A stretch of 38,523 nucleotides of DNA, taken from contig DASXYT010000279.1 in the NCBI GenBank assembly GCA_036502345.1, positions 1-38,523 of the forward strand, written 5' to 3'. The notes under the pieces were generated by a model, which saw only the letters and a program-made list of their open reading frames with translations, had not been told where the DNA came from and made no database searches. Below are positions 15,156-24,700 of this stretch, piece by piece. Origin of the DNA: DATEPR01 sp036502345. GTDB lineage: Bacteria > Actinomycetota > Actinomycetes > Mycobacteriales > Pseudonocardiaceae. Position numbers and translations under genes: made by a program. Positions within the stretch are counted from its first letter, which is position 1; each line of letters begins with the position of its first letter.

Positions 15156-18100
15156 TTATGGAACTTCGACTACTTGCTGCACGGTTAGATTCTTCATGGT
15201 AGGAGTGATCGCGATCCTAGCAGATGGTAGTACATCGCCAAGTGGAGTTCTCTCCCGAAGCCTCTTCATCACATTTGACGTAGGTTGGATGTACTGGATG
15301 TTGGTGGGCCGGAAGCCGGCCAAGCTAAGGGCCGCGAGGCTACGATTGTTCTCCGCGACTACGTGCCCATCATAGTTGAACACATGGACGACGACTGAAT
15401 CAGGACTGATCCTTCCGGAATCTAAATCCGCAGCAACCGACTTGATCGACCGACCATGAAATGCGCCTTCAGGTGAGAAATTTGCGCCTATCCGACGTTG
15501 CCCGAACAGCACCAGTACGCCTTCGGACGCTCTTCTGGCCTTAGCTTGTTGTTCGGCGAGCTCCCGATCCATCTCTACAACGGCCGGATCAAACTCTTCC
15601 TCGCCGAATGTGCTCGCGATCCCAGCACCAATATTTGCTATTACGGTCAGGCCGACTTCCCAGGCCGGCGGGCCCTCGCTCGGGTCCAGGTGATAGTTCG
15701 GCGGGAATTCGCCGGCCGCCTTGCCGCCGCCGCCTCGGTATCCGCTCTGGTCGTCGTCCGACGGCGCCGGGTTGTGATGAACAGCAGGCGGGCTCGGTTC
15801 CCCGCTTCCGTCGCTGCCCCTGGCCGGTCCTGGCTTGCTGGTCTGGCCGCCGGTGCTGCCGAAGCAGGGCTCGCTGGGCAGGATGCCGCACTGGCCACCG
15901 CCATCGAGCATCAACCCACTGGGGTCCTCGCCGGTGATCGGGTCGTTGCCTGCGTAGTCGAAGCCGCCGATCTGTGTGGGGTCCGTGGCCTCGAAGACCG
16001 GGTCAGCCGACAGGAAGCGGCCTGAGTACGGGTCGTACTCTCGCGCGCCCAGGTTCTCCAGGCTCGTCGAGGAGTCGAACGTGCCGCCCACGTAGCTCTT
16101 GTCGCCACCCGGCCACAGCGTGGGTGCTGCGCCTCGGGTGCCGCCGAAGGGTAGGAACTGGCGGCGGGTGACGGCATACGTGTTGGAGTCGATGGTGAGC
16201 TGATCGGTGCCTTGGCGGTCCGGGATCAGGTACACCGGTGGGGCTGTGCCGCTGCGGGAAGCGATCGTGGCGCCGCCGATGGTGTAGAAGCGGGTACCGG
16301 ACGTGACCCCCGTGGCGTCGTTGCGGACGAGTTGTTCGTCGCCGATGTAGAGGGTGGTCTGGGTCGGGTCACGCTGCACCAACAGGCTCCCGTCGGCGTC
16401 GTAGGCGTAGGACGTGGTGCCCGACGTGCTGGTGTCGGTGGCGAGCTGGTCCTGGTCGTTCCAGGTCAGCGACTCGTTGCCGGTCAGGCCACCGGTGATC
16501 GACGTGGTGTCGCCCACGGCGTCGTAGGCGTACGACGCGGTCCGCGGTGTCGCACCGGGGCCGGTCGCGCTCGTCGACGTCAACGTGTGCGGCTGATCGG
16601 TGGACGAACCCGCTGCCGGGTAGTGGTAGTTGACGGCGGTGTCGTTGGCCGTGTTGCCGGTGAGGTCGTGGTCGACCTCGGTGGACCGGTCACCGGCCGC
16701 GTCGTAGCTCCACGACTGCCAGTACGGGTTCGGGCCGCCGACCGTGCTGGACGCGCCCGGCGCCGGTGTCGAGGTACACGCGTCGGTGCCGGTCCAGGCC
16801 TGGCCGAGTCGGTCGGCGTAGTCGTAGGTGAAGCACTGCGTGTCCAGTACCGCGCCTGCGTTCTGCGAGTCGGTGACCGAGGTGACCAAACCGGTGCCCT
16901 TGGACACTCCGTTGCCGCCATAGCGGTAGGTCAGGTCGTCCACGGCGGCGGCCTGGGCGGTGTCGGTGGCCTTGACCTCGGTCAGGTTCTGGGTCTGCTG
17001 GTCGTAGGCCAACGCCAGGTCCACGTCCCCGGCCGTGCCCGGCATCGTGTACTGCAACGGCTGGCCGAACGGGGAATAGCCGACCGCGTCGACGATCGCG
17101 CCGACACCGGAACCGAGGCCGGTCGGCTCACCGAACTGGTCGTAGTTGGTGGTCAGGTCCTCGGACGGCAGGTTCGCCGCCGCCGGGTCGACCTGGTCCG
17201 TCTGGTAGCCGGTGATCGAGTACCTGTACGTCGTGTTCAGGCCGGCGGCGGGCAACAGGGCGGCATCGGTACCGGTCAGCGTGCTCGTCTCGGACGACAC
17301 CTGGGCCAGCAGGTTGTACCCCTTGATGGTCTGCTTGAACGTGTCACCACCGGAGATCGACGTGGTAGTGGACAGGTAGCCAACGGCCTTGGTCGTGCCG
17401 GCGCCGATAAAGGTCGCGTCGTACGTCCACGCCGCCGTCTGGTTCGCCGCCACCGGCGCCACACCGCCAGTGGTGTCGAACGCGCCGGTCTTACGGCCGT
17501 CCTTGTCGTACTGCGTTGTGGATTGCTTGCCGCGTCCGTCGGTCGTAGTGAGTAGTTGGCCTGCGGCGTCGTAGGTGTTGGTCGTGACACCCGCGTCCGG
17601 GTCGCCGGCCGAGGTCTGGTCGCCCAACAGGTCGTAGGCGTAGGACCACGTGTTGCCTGCCGCGTCCTTGACCGTGGCCTGCTTGTTGGCCGGTGTGTAG
17701 GTGTAGTGGGTGTCGGAGAAGTCGGCCGGTGGGTCGGCCGGGTTGGCCGGCACGCCGCCGTGGTACTGGAACAGGTCGGTCGTGTTGCCCCGCGCGTCGG
17801 TGACCGTGGTCTGCGCCGTGCCACCGGCTGGCGGCACGGTGGTCGTGGAATCGCCGCCGTAGCTGTAGCTGGTACGCCACGTCTCGACACCCAGCAGCAG
17901 GGAGATGTCCGCGGTCTTGCGGCCCGCACCGTCGTAGGTGGTGCTGGTCTCCGGCGGCACGTCGCCCACCTGGGCCTGTACCAGGGTCGGCGACACCGGA
18001 TCGCCGTTGGAGTACGGGTTGGTGGTCTCGGCCTGCCAACCGTCGGAGTTGTAGATCGTGTCGGTGACGACCCTTGGGTTGTCCGTCGGGTTGGTGGGCG

Positions 18101-21100
18101 TGCTGTCCGGTACCTGTGTCTGGGTTTCCCGCAGGCGCAGCAACGAGTCGTACAGCGACTCGGACAGCCGGTACGTGCCGTCGGTGTTCAGCGTGGACGT
18201 GTCGACCACGGACGGCCCGCTGTTGGACACCGTGTAGCTGTACTTCAACGCCGGGCTGGAGATTCCGGGTTTGGTGACCTGGGTCAGCCTGCCCAGCGCG
18301 TCGTACTGTTGGGACGTAACGAATCCAGCGGCGTCCTTCGCGGTCACCGGCAGGTCACGCATCGGGTCCAGGGTTGTCGTGGTGAGGTGGGTCAGCGGGT
18401 CCTTCGCCACGATCTGTGTGGGTTCCGCGCCGGCGGCCGGCGTGTAGGTCGTGGACGAGACGCGGCTGTCCGGGTCCGTCTCGGACAGTGGCCGACCGTA
18501 CTGGTCGAACGTGTCGGTGGTGGTGGCGTAGTTCGGGGTCGTACCCGTGAACGAGATCAGGTTCTGGCTCTCGGTGAGGTCACCGATGGTCGGTGCCGTG
18601 CCGTGCACCGTCGCCGAGTCGTAGTAGCTCAGTTCGTCGGACACCGCGGCGCTGTTGGGTGGCGCCGTGACGCCACAGTTGACCGAGACCGTCTTCTGCT
18701 CGGACGGGTCGTTGAGGATCCACTTCGTTGTGTTGTCGACGAACGAGGTCGTGCTGCACAGGTCGTCCGTGCTGGTCGAGACGTCCCCGAGATCGTTGGT
18801 CGCCACGACGCGGCCCGCCGAGTCGTGCGTGTAGTCGGTCTCGGTCTCGCGGGTCGTACCGCCGGCCAACGGTGTGTACGTCCTGGTGTTCGCCAGGCCG
18901 GTCAGGAAAGACTTCAAGGTCGGCAGGCCGGACTCGGCCTGGCCGGCCGTGGCCGCCGAACTGAAGGGCGTGTCGATCTCGTCGGTCACCACCGAGGCAC
19001 CGTTGAAGGTCTGCGTCTCGTAGGTGGCGCCCTCGAACTGGTTGGAGTCGGTGACCGCCGGATCGCCTCGGGAGTCGGTGACGGCGACGCTGCGGGTCGC
19101 GCCACCGGGCAGCGTGTCCCCGTCCATGCCACGGAAATACGTGTACTGGGTCTTGGTGACCGGGTCCGGTGCGGTGCCCGTCGACACGATCATGCCCTGG
19201 AAGCCGCGCCAGTCGTTCCAGGTCCGCTCACCTGAACGAGTCAACGGATTGTCGTCGAAGTGCCACGCGGGCGAGCCGACGGGCGTGTAGGTGGTTGCGA
19301 TCGTGTCGTTCGCGCTGCCGCCGGTGGGGTCCTCCTCGGTGACACCGGTGACGATGAACTTGTTGAACCAGTCCTCGATCGGCGCCGTCTGGCCGACCGG
19401 CGTCCAGAAGGCCGGATAACACAGCGAGGTGTTGGTCGACTCGGTCGGAGTGGCCGTACCGCAGGCGGGCGAGGAGTAGCTGACGGTGACGATCTCGCCG
19501 GTCTCGGTCTTGATCGTGTGCATCCGCTGCCGGGTCAACGGCGGGTAACCCTCGCCCAGGTTGACCCGGTTGGCCAGGGGCACACTGGTGAACGTGATCG
19601 CCGGCAGGGCGATCGGGGCGCTGCTGCCGCCTGCGGTGGTGTCCTGACCGCTGTGCTGGATGGAGGACAGCCACAGCGACGGTGTCGTACCGGTGGTGCC
19701 CGGTGTCTGGTCACCGGGGTCGGGGAAGGTGTGCGCGAGCGCCCAGGAGTCCACAGTGGTCAGACTGGTGCCGACCAGCGTCTTCGTCTGGATCGACTGG
19801 AGCGTCAACTCGGAGAAGAACGAGGGCGTTTCGTTGGTGCACGCCGAGCCCGTCGCGCACGACAGGTCGAAGGGCACGTCCGGCCAGTGGCTCGCGGTGG
19901 TGCTGGTCAAGCCGGCCGGGTCACAGGTGGTCAGGTCGCAGCGGCCGGTCGAGGTGAAGTCAACCTCGGCGGCCGGCGTCGTGGTGTAGACCGCGCCGTC
20001 CCGCTGGCCGTACTCGATCTTCGCCAGGACACCGCCACGGATGTAGCTGGTGTCGGTCGCGCCGTTGTCGCGGGCGTAGACGTTGGTCTCGGTGTTGTAG
20101 AAGTACGAGACCGCGTCGGAGTGTGTGTCCACGACGTAGTCCAGGTTCCACCGGTAGGCCTGCTGGCACCACGACAGCGAGAACGTCGCGTTGAAGCACG
20201 GCTGGCCGGCCGCGGTGGCGAACACCGGCTCGGTCCACACCGAGTTCGTCGTGGCGTCACCGGCACCGTCCATGTAGCCGGGCAGCTCGTTCTTCCCGAA
20301 GACGTACTGGGTGCCGTCGGTCGTGGTGACGACGAAGTACTCGCCGTTCTGTGCGCCGTTGACGGCGCCGGTCATGTACTGCACCCGCTCGTGGTTGTCG
20401 TTCTGCGGGTGGTAGGTGCCGGTGGCGTCGTCCTTGACCAGCTGCGTGGTGTGCCCGCCCAACGACAGGGTCAGGGTGTTGGAGTTCGACCAGCAGTTGT
20501 CGTTGGTCTTGGTCGCGCCGGTCGGGTTGACGTCGCAGGACTCGTAGGAGCGTTCGATGAAGCCGGGGCTGTAGTTCCAGCCGTCGCCGATCCAGGATGC
20601 CTGGTTGTTCGTCGAGGACGTGAGACCGTCCACCGACTGCGAGTCATAGCTCAACGTCACGTCCGGTTCCAGCCCACCGGGCACCGGCGGCACCGAGATC
20701 GGGTAGGAGTAGGCGAACGAGTCGGCCGAACCGCCTGCCTGCCATGCGCTGGAGGGCTTCAGTGACGTCGCCGTGAAGTCGCCCTGGCTGCTGTCCGTGC
20801 CCGCGGTCGCCGCGATGACCGCCGTCGCAGGCAGGGCGATGTCGGTCGAGATCGTCGATGTCGTGCCGTCGTTCGTGGACCGCAGCGGTGTCTGCGTTCG
20901 ACACCCTGGCTCGGTTGGTGTCGTCAGGGCACACGCGGGCAGTTCGACCAGGCGCAGCCGGGACGACCAGTCACCGCCGAAGGCATCGGCGAACGTGGTG
21001 TAGTCCACTGACACCCGAGCCGCGTCGGTCGCACCGGCTCCTGCGGTCGGCCGGACGGACAGGACGATTCCGTTGACACCAAGGGTCTCCGACGTGGTGG

Positions 21101-21518
21101 CCGGGGCCACCGACACGGCCACCCGACCGGGGGCGGGCCTCGCCTGCGTGACCATTGGCCGGTCGGCGCTCACGCGACCCAGTGACGTGCCGGGAATCGC
21201 GCCGATCCACACCGGCAGTGTGCCCGCACGGGCCGGCTCGACGCCGGTGATCGACGCGGTCGCCGCACCTGTCGGCCACGTCGTCGGACCTGCGTGCCAC
21301 TTCGGCACCTGCGGGGGTGTCTGGTAGTGGCTGGTCACGGGCCGCACCGGGATGTTCGGCGTGGTCTGCAGGGCGGTCGCGGCCGCCACCGTGGGTGGAA
21401 CCAGTGCTGTGAGTGTCGCGCCGAGCACCACCCCGGACACCGCGACGACAATACGGCGGAACTGTCGCTTTCGGGTCTGTGACGAACTACGCCGGAAGTG
21501 CATGCGCCGAACCGCCAT
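15156..21518 (-). CDS. RHS-repeat polymorphic toxin with ParB-like C-terminal tip
   Basis: A 2120-residue secreted protein. The basic N terminus (MAVRRMHFRR...KRQFRR) and a hydrophobic stretch to PTVAAA form a signal peptide. An SpvB-like beta region follows (PGGLEPDVTLSYDSQSVDGL). YD repeats then run to the core motif GAREYDPYSGRFLSADPVF (from residue 1824) and end at EDPSG (1868), which marks the shell/cargo boundary. Next come a Gly/Pro linker, a hydrophobic segment (VGLTVIANIGAGIAS) and, from about residue 1999, the tip. The tip reads GRSIKSVAADLDSGRISPDS, VVVHVFNYDGHVVAENNRSL, AALSLAGFRP and so resembles a ParB/Srx-like fold. The RHS shell would encapsulate and deliver this domain. The start has GGGGGAGG upstream. 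Nuclease activity is an inference. Confidence 0.9.
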   Translation of the reverse strand: MAVRRMHFRRSSSQTRKRQFRRIVVAVSGVVLGATLTALVPPTVAAATALQTTPNIPVRPVTSHYQTPPQVPKWHAGPTTWPTGAATASITGVEPARAGTLPVWIGAIPGTSLGRVSADRPMVTQARPAPGRVAVSVAPATTSETLGVNGIVLSVRPTAGAGATDAARVSVDYTTFADAFGGDWSSRLRLVELPACALTTPTEPGCRTQTPLRSTNDGTTSTISTDIALPATAVIAATAGTDSSQGDFTATSLKPSSAWQAGGSADSFAYSYPISVPPVPGGLEPDVTLSYDSQSVDGLTSSTNNQASWIGDGWNYSPGFIERSYESCDVNPTGATKTNDNCWSNSNTLTLSLGGHTTQLVKDDATGTYHPQNDNHERVQYMTGAVNGAQNGEYFVVTTTDGTQYVFGKNELPGYMDGAGDATTNSVWTEPVFATAAGQPCFNATFSLSWCQQAYRWNLDYVVDTHSDAVSYFYNTETNVYARDNGATDTSYIRGGVLAKIEYGQRDGAVYTTTPAAEVDFTSTGRCDLTTCDPAGLTSTTASHWPDVPFDLSCATGSACTNETPSFFSELTLQSIQTKTLVGTSLTTVDSWALAHTFPDPGDQTPGTTGTTPSLWLSSIQHSGQDTTAGGSSAPIALPAITFTSVPLANRVNLGEGYPPLTRQRMHTIKTETGEIVTVSYSSPACGTATPTESTNTSLCYPAFWTPVGQTAPIEDWFNKFIVTGVTEEDPTGGSANDTIATTYTPVGSPAWHFDDNPLTRSGERTWNDWRGFQGMIVSTGTAPDPVTKTQYTYFRGMDGDTLPGGATRSVAVTDSRGDPAVTDSNQFEGATYETQTFNGASVVTDEIDTPFSSAATAGQAESGLPTLKSFLTGLANTRTYTPLAGGTTRETETDYTHDSAGRVVATNDLGDVSTSTDDLCSTTSFVDNTTKWILNDPSEQKTVSVNCGVTAPPNSAAVSDELSYYDSATVHGTAPTIGDLTESQNLISFTGTTPNYATTTDTFDQYGRPLSETDPDSRVSSTTYTPAAGAEPTQIVAKDPLTHLTTTTLDPMRDLPVTAKDAAGFVTSQQYDALGRLTQVTKPGISSPALKYSYTVSNSGPSVVDTSTLNTDGTYRLSESLYDSLLRLRETQTQVPDSTPTNPTDNPRVVTDTIYNSDGWQAETTNPYSNGDPVSPTLVQAQVGDVPPETSTTYDGAGRKTADISLLLGVETWRTSYSYGGDSTTTVPPAGGTAQTTVTDARGNTTDLFQYHGGVPANPADPPADFSDTHYTYTPANKQATVKDAAGNTWSYAYDLLGDQTSAGDPDAGVTTNTYDAAGQLLTTTDGRGKQSTTQYDKDGRKTGAFDTTGGVAPVAANQTAAWTYDATFIGAGTTKAVGYLSTTTSISGGDTFKQTIKGYNLLAQVSSETSTLTGTDAALLPAAGLNTTYRYSITGYQTDQVDPAAANLPSEDLTTNYDQFGEPTGLGSGVGAIVDAVGYSPFGQPLQYTMPGTAGDVDLALAYDQQTQNLTEVKATDTAQAAAVDDLTYRYGGNGVSKGTGLVTSVTDSQNAGAVLDTQCFTYDYADRLGQAWTGTDACTSTPAPGASSTVGGPNPYWQSWSYDAAGDRSTEVDHDLTGNTANDTAVNYHYPAAGSSTDQPHTLTSTSATGPGATPRTASYAYDAVGDTTSITGGLTGNESLTWNDQDQLATDTSTSGTTSYAYDADGSLLVQRDPTQTTLYIGDEQLVRNDATGVTSGTRFYTIGGATIASRSGTAPPVYLIPDRQGTDQLTIDSNTYAVTRRQFLPFGGTRGAAPTLWPGGDKSYVGGTFDSSTSLENLGAREYDPYSGRFLSADPVFEATDPTQIGGFDYAGNDPITGEDPSGLMLDGGGQCGILPSEPCFGSTGGQTSKPGPARGSDGSGEPSPPAVHHNPAPSDDDQSGYRGGGGKAAGEFPPNYHLDPSEGPPAWEVGLTVIANIGAGIASTFGEEEFDPAVVEMDRELAEQQAKARRASEGVLVLFGQRRIGANFSPEGAFHGRSIKSVAADLDSGRISPDSVVVHVFNYDGHVVAENNRSLAALSLAGFRPTNIQYIQPTSNVMKRLRERTPLGDVLPSARIAITPTMKNLTVQQVVEVP

Positions 21519-21755
21519 AGCGGCCTCCCCCAGAAAATATGGCCCACGGGCCCAAACAATGGGGGACGGTACGCGAACACCAGTCGAGACGGTAAGACTC
21601 CTTTCGGCGCAACGTGACTACGGCATCCACGCTGTACCAACTGGATTGTTGCCAAGTCGCACACTCCGACGTACATTCGCCGACGGCCTGCACAGTTCTT
21701 CGCACATTTGTCGGTTCGGACCACGTTTTCGGCTGATTAGTCTCTTGGGGGGACT
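21519..21755. promoter_or_regulatory. Divergent promoter region between RHS and LamG genes
   Basis: 237 bases serving two very long, head-to-head genes. Both have G-rich ribosome sites: GGGGGAGG for the RHS gene and a GGGGGG run for the LamG gene. A small hairpin-like GGCCC/GGGCC lies in the RHS leader near 21541-21555, followed by ATATTTT on that strand, and could attenuate. Promoter hexamers are not clear to me. A shared control region would co-regulate the pair. Confidence 0.45.
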
Positions 21756-24700
21756 GTGTACACACAGTTTCGGTCGCCTGCTGCATTTCGACGGGTAGTT
21801 CCCGCGCTGGCCGCGGCAGCACTCGTCGGGTCCCTTCTGGCCGGCGCGCCAGCGGTGGCGTCCGCCGCTCCGGCGGCCCCACCGACCCCGGCCAAGCCAC
21901 AGCCGGGGCCGACGCCTGCGGCCGGGCACAAGGCGGTGAACCTGCCGACGATCGAGGACGGCTTCGGCCCCACGGCCGGGGAGAACGCCGCGATGGCCGC
22001 CGCCTCGGCCAAGGCCCGCGTGTCCGGAAAGCCCGTCGCCGTGCCGGCGCTGACCACGGAGGTCCAGCAGGTCGTCGCGGAGCCGGCCGGCGGGTTCGAC
22101 CTGTCCGCGAACCCGAATCCGGTGCGCACCAAGCAGAACGGCACGTGGCAGCCGGTCAACACAGCGCTGCACACCAACGCGAACGGCACGGTCTCGCCTG
22201 CCGCGACGGCCTACGGCACAGTGACGTTCTCCGGCGGCGGTATGGGCCCGCTGGCCACGACGACCTCCGGCTCGGTGACATACACCGTGTCCTGGCCCGG
22301 CAGGCTGCCCGCCCCGCACGTCTCCGGTGCCACCGCCACGTACGCGAACGTGCTGCCCGGCGTGGACCTGGAGGTCTCGGCGACCACCACCGGTGGTTTC
22401 TCCGACGTTCTGGTCGTGCGCACCGCTGCCGCGGCGAAGAATCCCAAGCTGGCGTCACTCGCGCTGCGCACCACGAGCCATGGTCAGGTCACGTCCGGGG
22501 CCGGCGGCCTGACGGTGTCGGCGCCGCACGCAGCCAACACCCTCGTGGCGGCGACACCGTTCATGTGGGACTCCACCACCAGCACCCGGCCGACGGCCGC
22601 ACCGGGACGGAGTGTGCTGTCCAACGGCGTCGCTGTTCCGCACATCACAGCGGACCCGTCCGACACGTCACATCCCGGCCTGGCCGCACGCCTGGCCCAG
22701 GTGGGTCTACATGCGGGCAAGTCGTCGTTGACGCTGACGCCGGACCGAGGACTGCTCACCGATCCGTCGGCCAAGCTCCCGATCTACATCGACCCCACGT
22801 TCAACTGGCACCCGACCACCGGTGGCACCCCTGCCTTCGACGAAGTGAAACACGGCGAGCCTTGTACCAACACGTCCTTCTTCGGCAACACGGGTTCGGC
22901 TGGTGACTTCGGCGCACTGGGCGCGGGCTACAACCAGTTCACCTCGTGCTTCGGCCCGCAGCGCGCCTATTACCAGTGGAAGCTGCCCACGGTGATCTGG
23001 GGCGCGCACATCGGCAACGTCACCGGCCAGCCCGGCGCCACGGTCAATGTGACCAAGGTGTTCTCCCAGTTCTGCGGTGTGTCCTCCACGGACACCATGC
23101 GCCAGACCGGTGGCATCGGCGCGGGCACCACGTGGAACAGCCAACCCGGCGCGATCAGCACCGTGGGCGCCAAGACCCTCGGTCCGTCGAACAACGACGT
23201 GTGCACTGGCAACCCCCAGCCGTCGGCGGGCTATGACGTGACCAGCCAGATCGCGGCAGCGGCACGCGAGCACTCGCCCCAGTTCACGGTGGCCCTGATC
23301 GGCAACGAATCCGCCGCCAGTCATGAGTTCAGCCGCTTCAGCGACAACCCGACGCTGCAGATCTTCTACAACCGCGTCCCGAACACGCCGGGCGCCAACT
23401 CTCTTCTCGCGGTCACCGGCAACGACAAGGCCGCCTGCACCACCACGACGCCGTATCCGTTCATCGGCAAGACCATCGCCACCAACACACCTGTGCTCAC
23501 CGCGCGGATCACCGACCCGGACGGCGACCTGATCAAGGCCAACTACCGGTACTGGGTGGACGGCACCACCACGATGACCACGGGCTCGTCCGCCGACAAC
23601 CTGGCCTCCGGCACACAGGCCAAGCTCAACATGTCGCCCACGTTCGTCTCCGCACTGACCAACGGCAAGATCGTGGACTGGCAGGTGTCGGTCACCGACG
23701 GCGAGGACACCAGTGCCTGGTCCGTGGTGTGCCACTTCATCGCCGAGCCGACAGCACCGTCCGCGCCCTCGATCACGTCACAGGACGGGCTGTATCCCGA
23801 CAACGACACCGCGGTGTCGACTGCCGGAACCCCCGGTCGGTTCACCTTGCAGTCCACCGGTGGCGCGGTCACCGGCATCGTGGACGGCCTGGACCAGGCC
23901 CCGCCGACCACGGGCGTGCCCGCGGCCGACAACGCTCCGTTCGGTGCTGGTGGAGTGCTCTCGGTCGCCGGCCGCTGGAAGATGTCCGACGGCAGCGGCA
24001 CCACCGACGCCGACAGCTCCGGTCACAGCAACGCGATCACCCTGTCCGGGGGGGCCAGTTGGGCCACCGACATGGCCCACGGCCAGGTACTGAGCCTGGA
24101 CGGCACCTCCGGCTTCGCAGCCACCAACCGACCGGTGATCAACACCGCCGGCAGCTTCACCGTGTCGGCGTGGGTCAGGCCGACCGCACTGACCACCCAG
24201 ACGTTCTTCGCCCAGGAAGGCGACACGTCCGGCGCGTTCAGTCTCGGCTACAACGCCACCACGGCCAGTTGGTTCTGGGCACGCCCGAACACCGCGACCT
24301 CATCGACATCCGTCACCGTCGCCTCACCTGCGACCTCGGCCCAGGTGCTCAACGTGTGGACTCACCTGTCCGGCTCCTACGACGCCAGCACCGGGCAGAT
24401 GGCGCTGTTCGTCAACGACCTCGCCGTGGCCACCGGCAGTGACTCCACCCCGTGGGACAGCAGCGGTGTGTTCGTCATCGGCCACGGCTACACCTCCAGT
24501 ACCAACACCAACTTCGTGCACGGCCTGATCAGCGACGTGCAGGTCTACCAGGCACCTGTCTCGCCCAGCGACCTGAGCCAGGTGAACACCGGTGGCACGG
24601 TCTCCCCGGCCGGCCGCTGGCAGTTCACCGACAGCCCCGGCTCCACCACCGCCGCCGACTCCTCCGGCAACGGCCACACCGTGACGCTGAGCAGCGGTGC

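Noticed and set aside
16212..20765. Long open frames antisense to the RHS gene (hundreds of codons)
   Set aside because: They consist of Arg/Gly/Val/His-rich translation of the opposite strand of GC-biased codons, lack domains, and the RHS frame is plainly the coding one.
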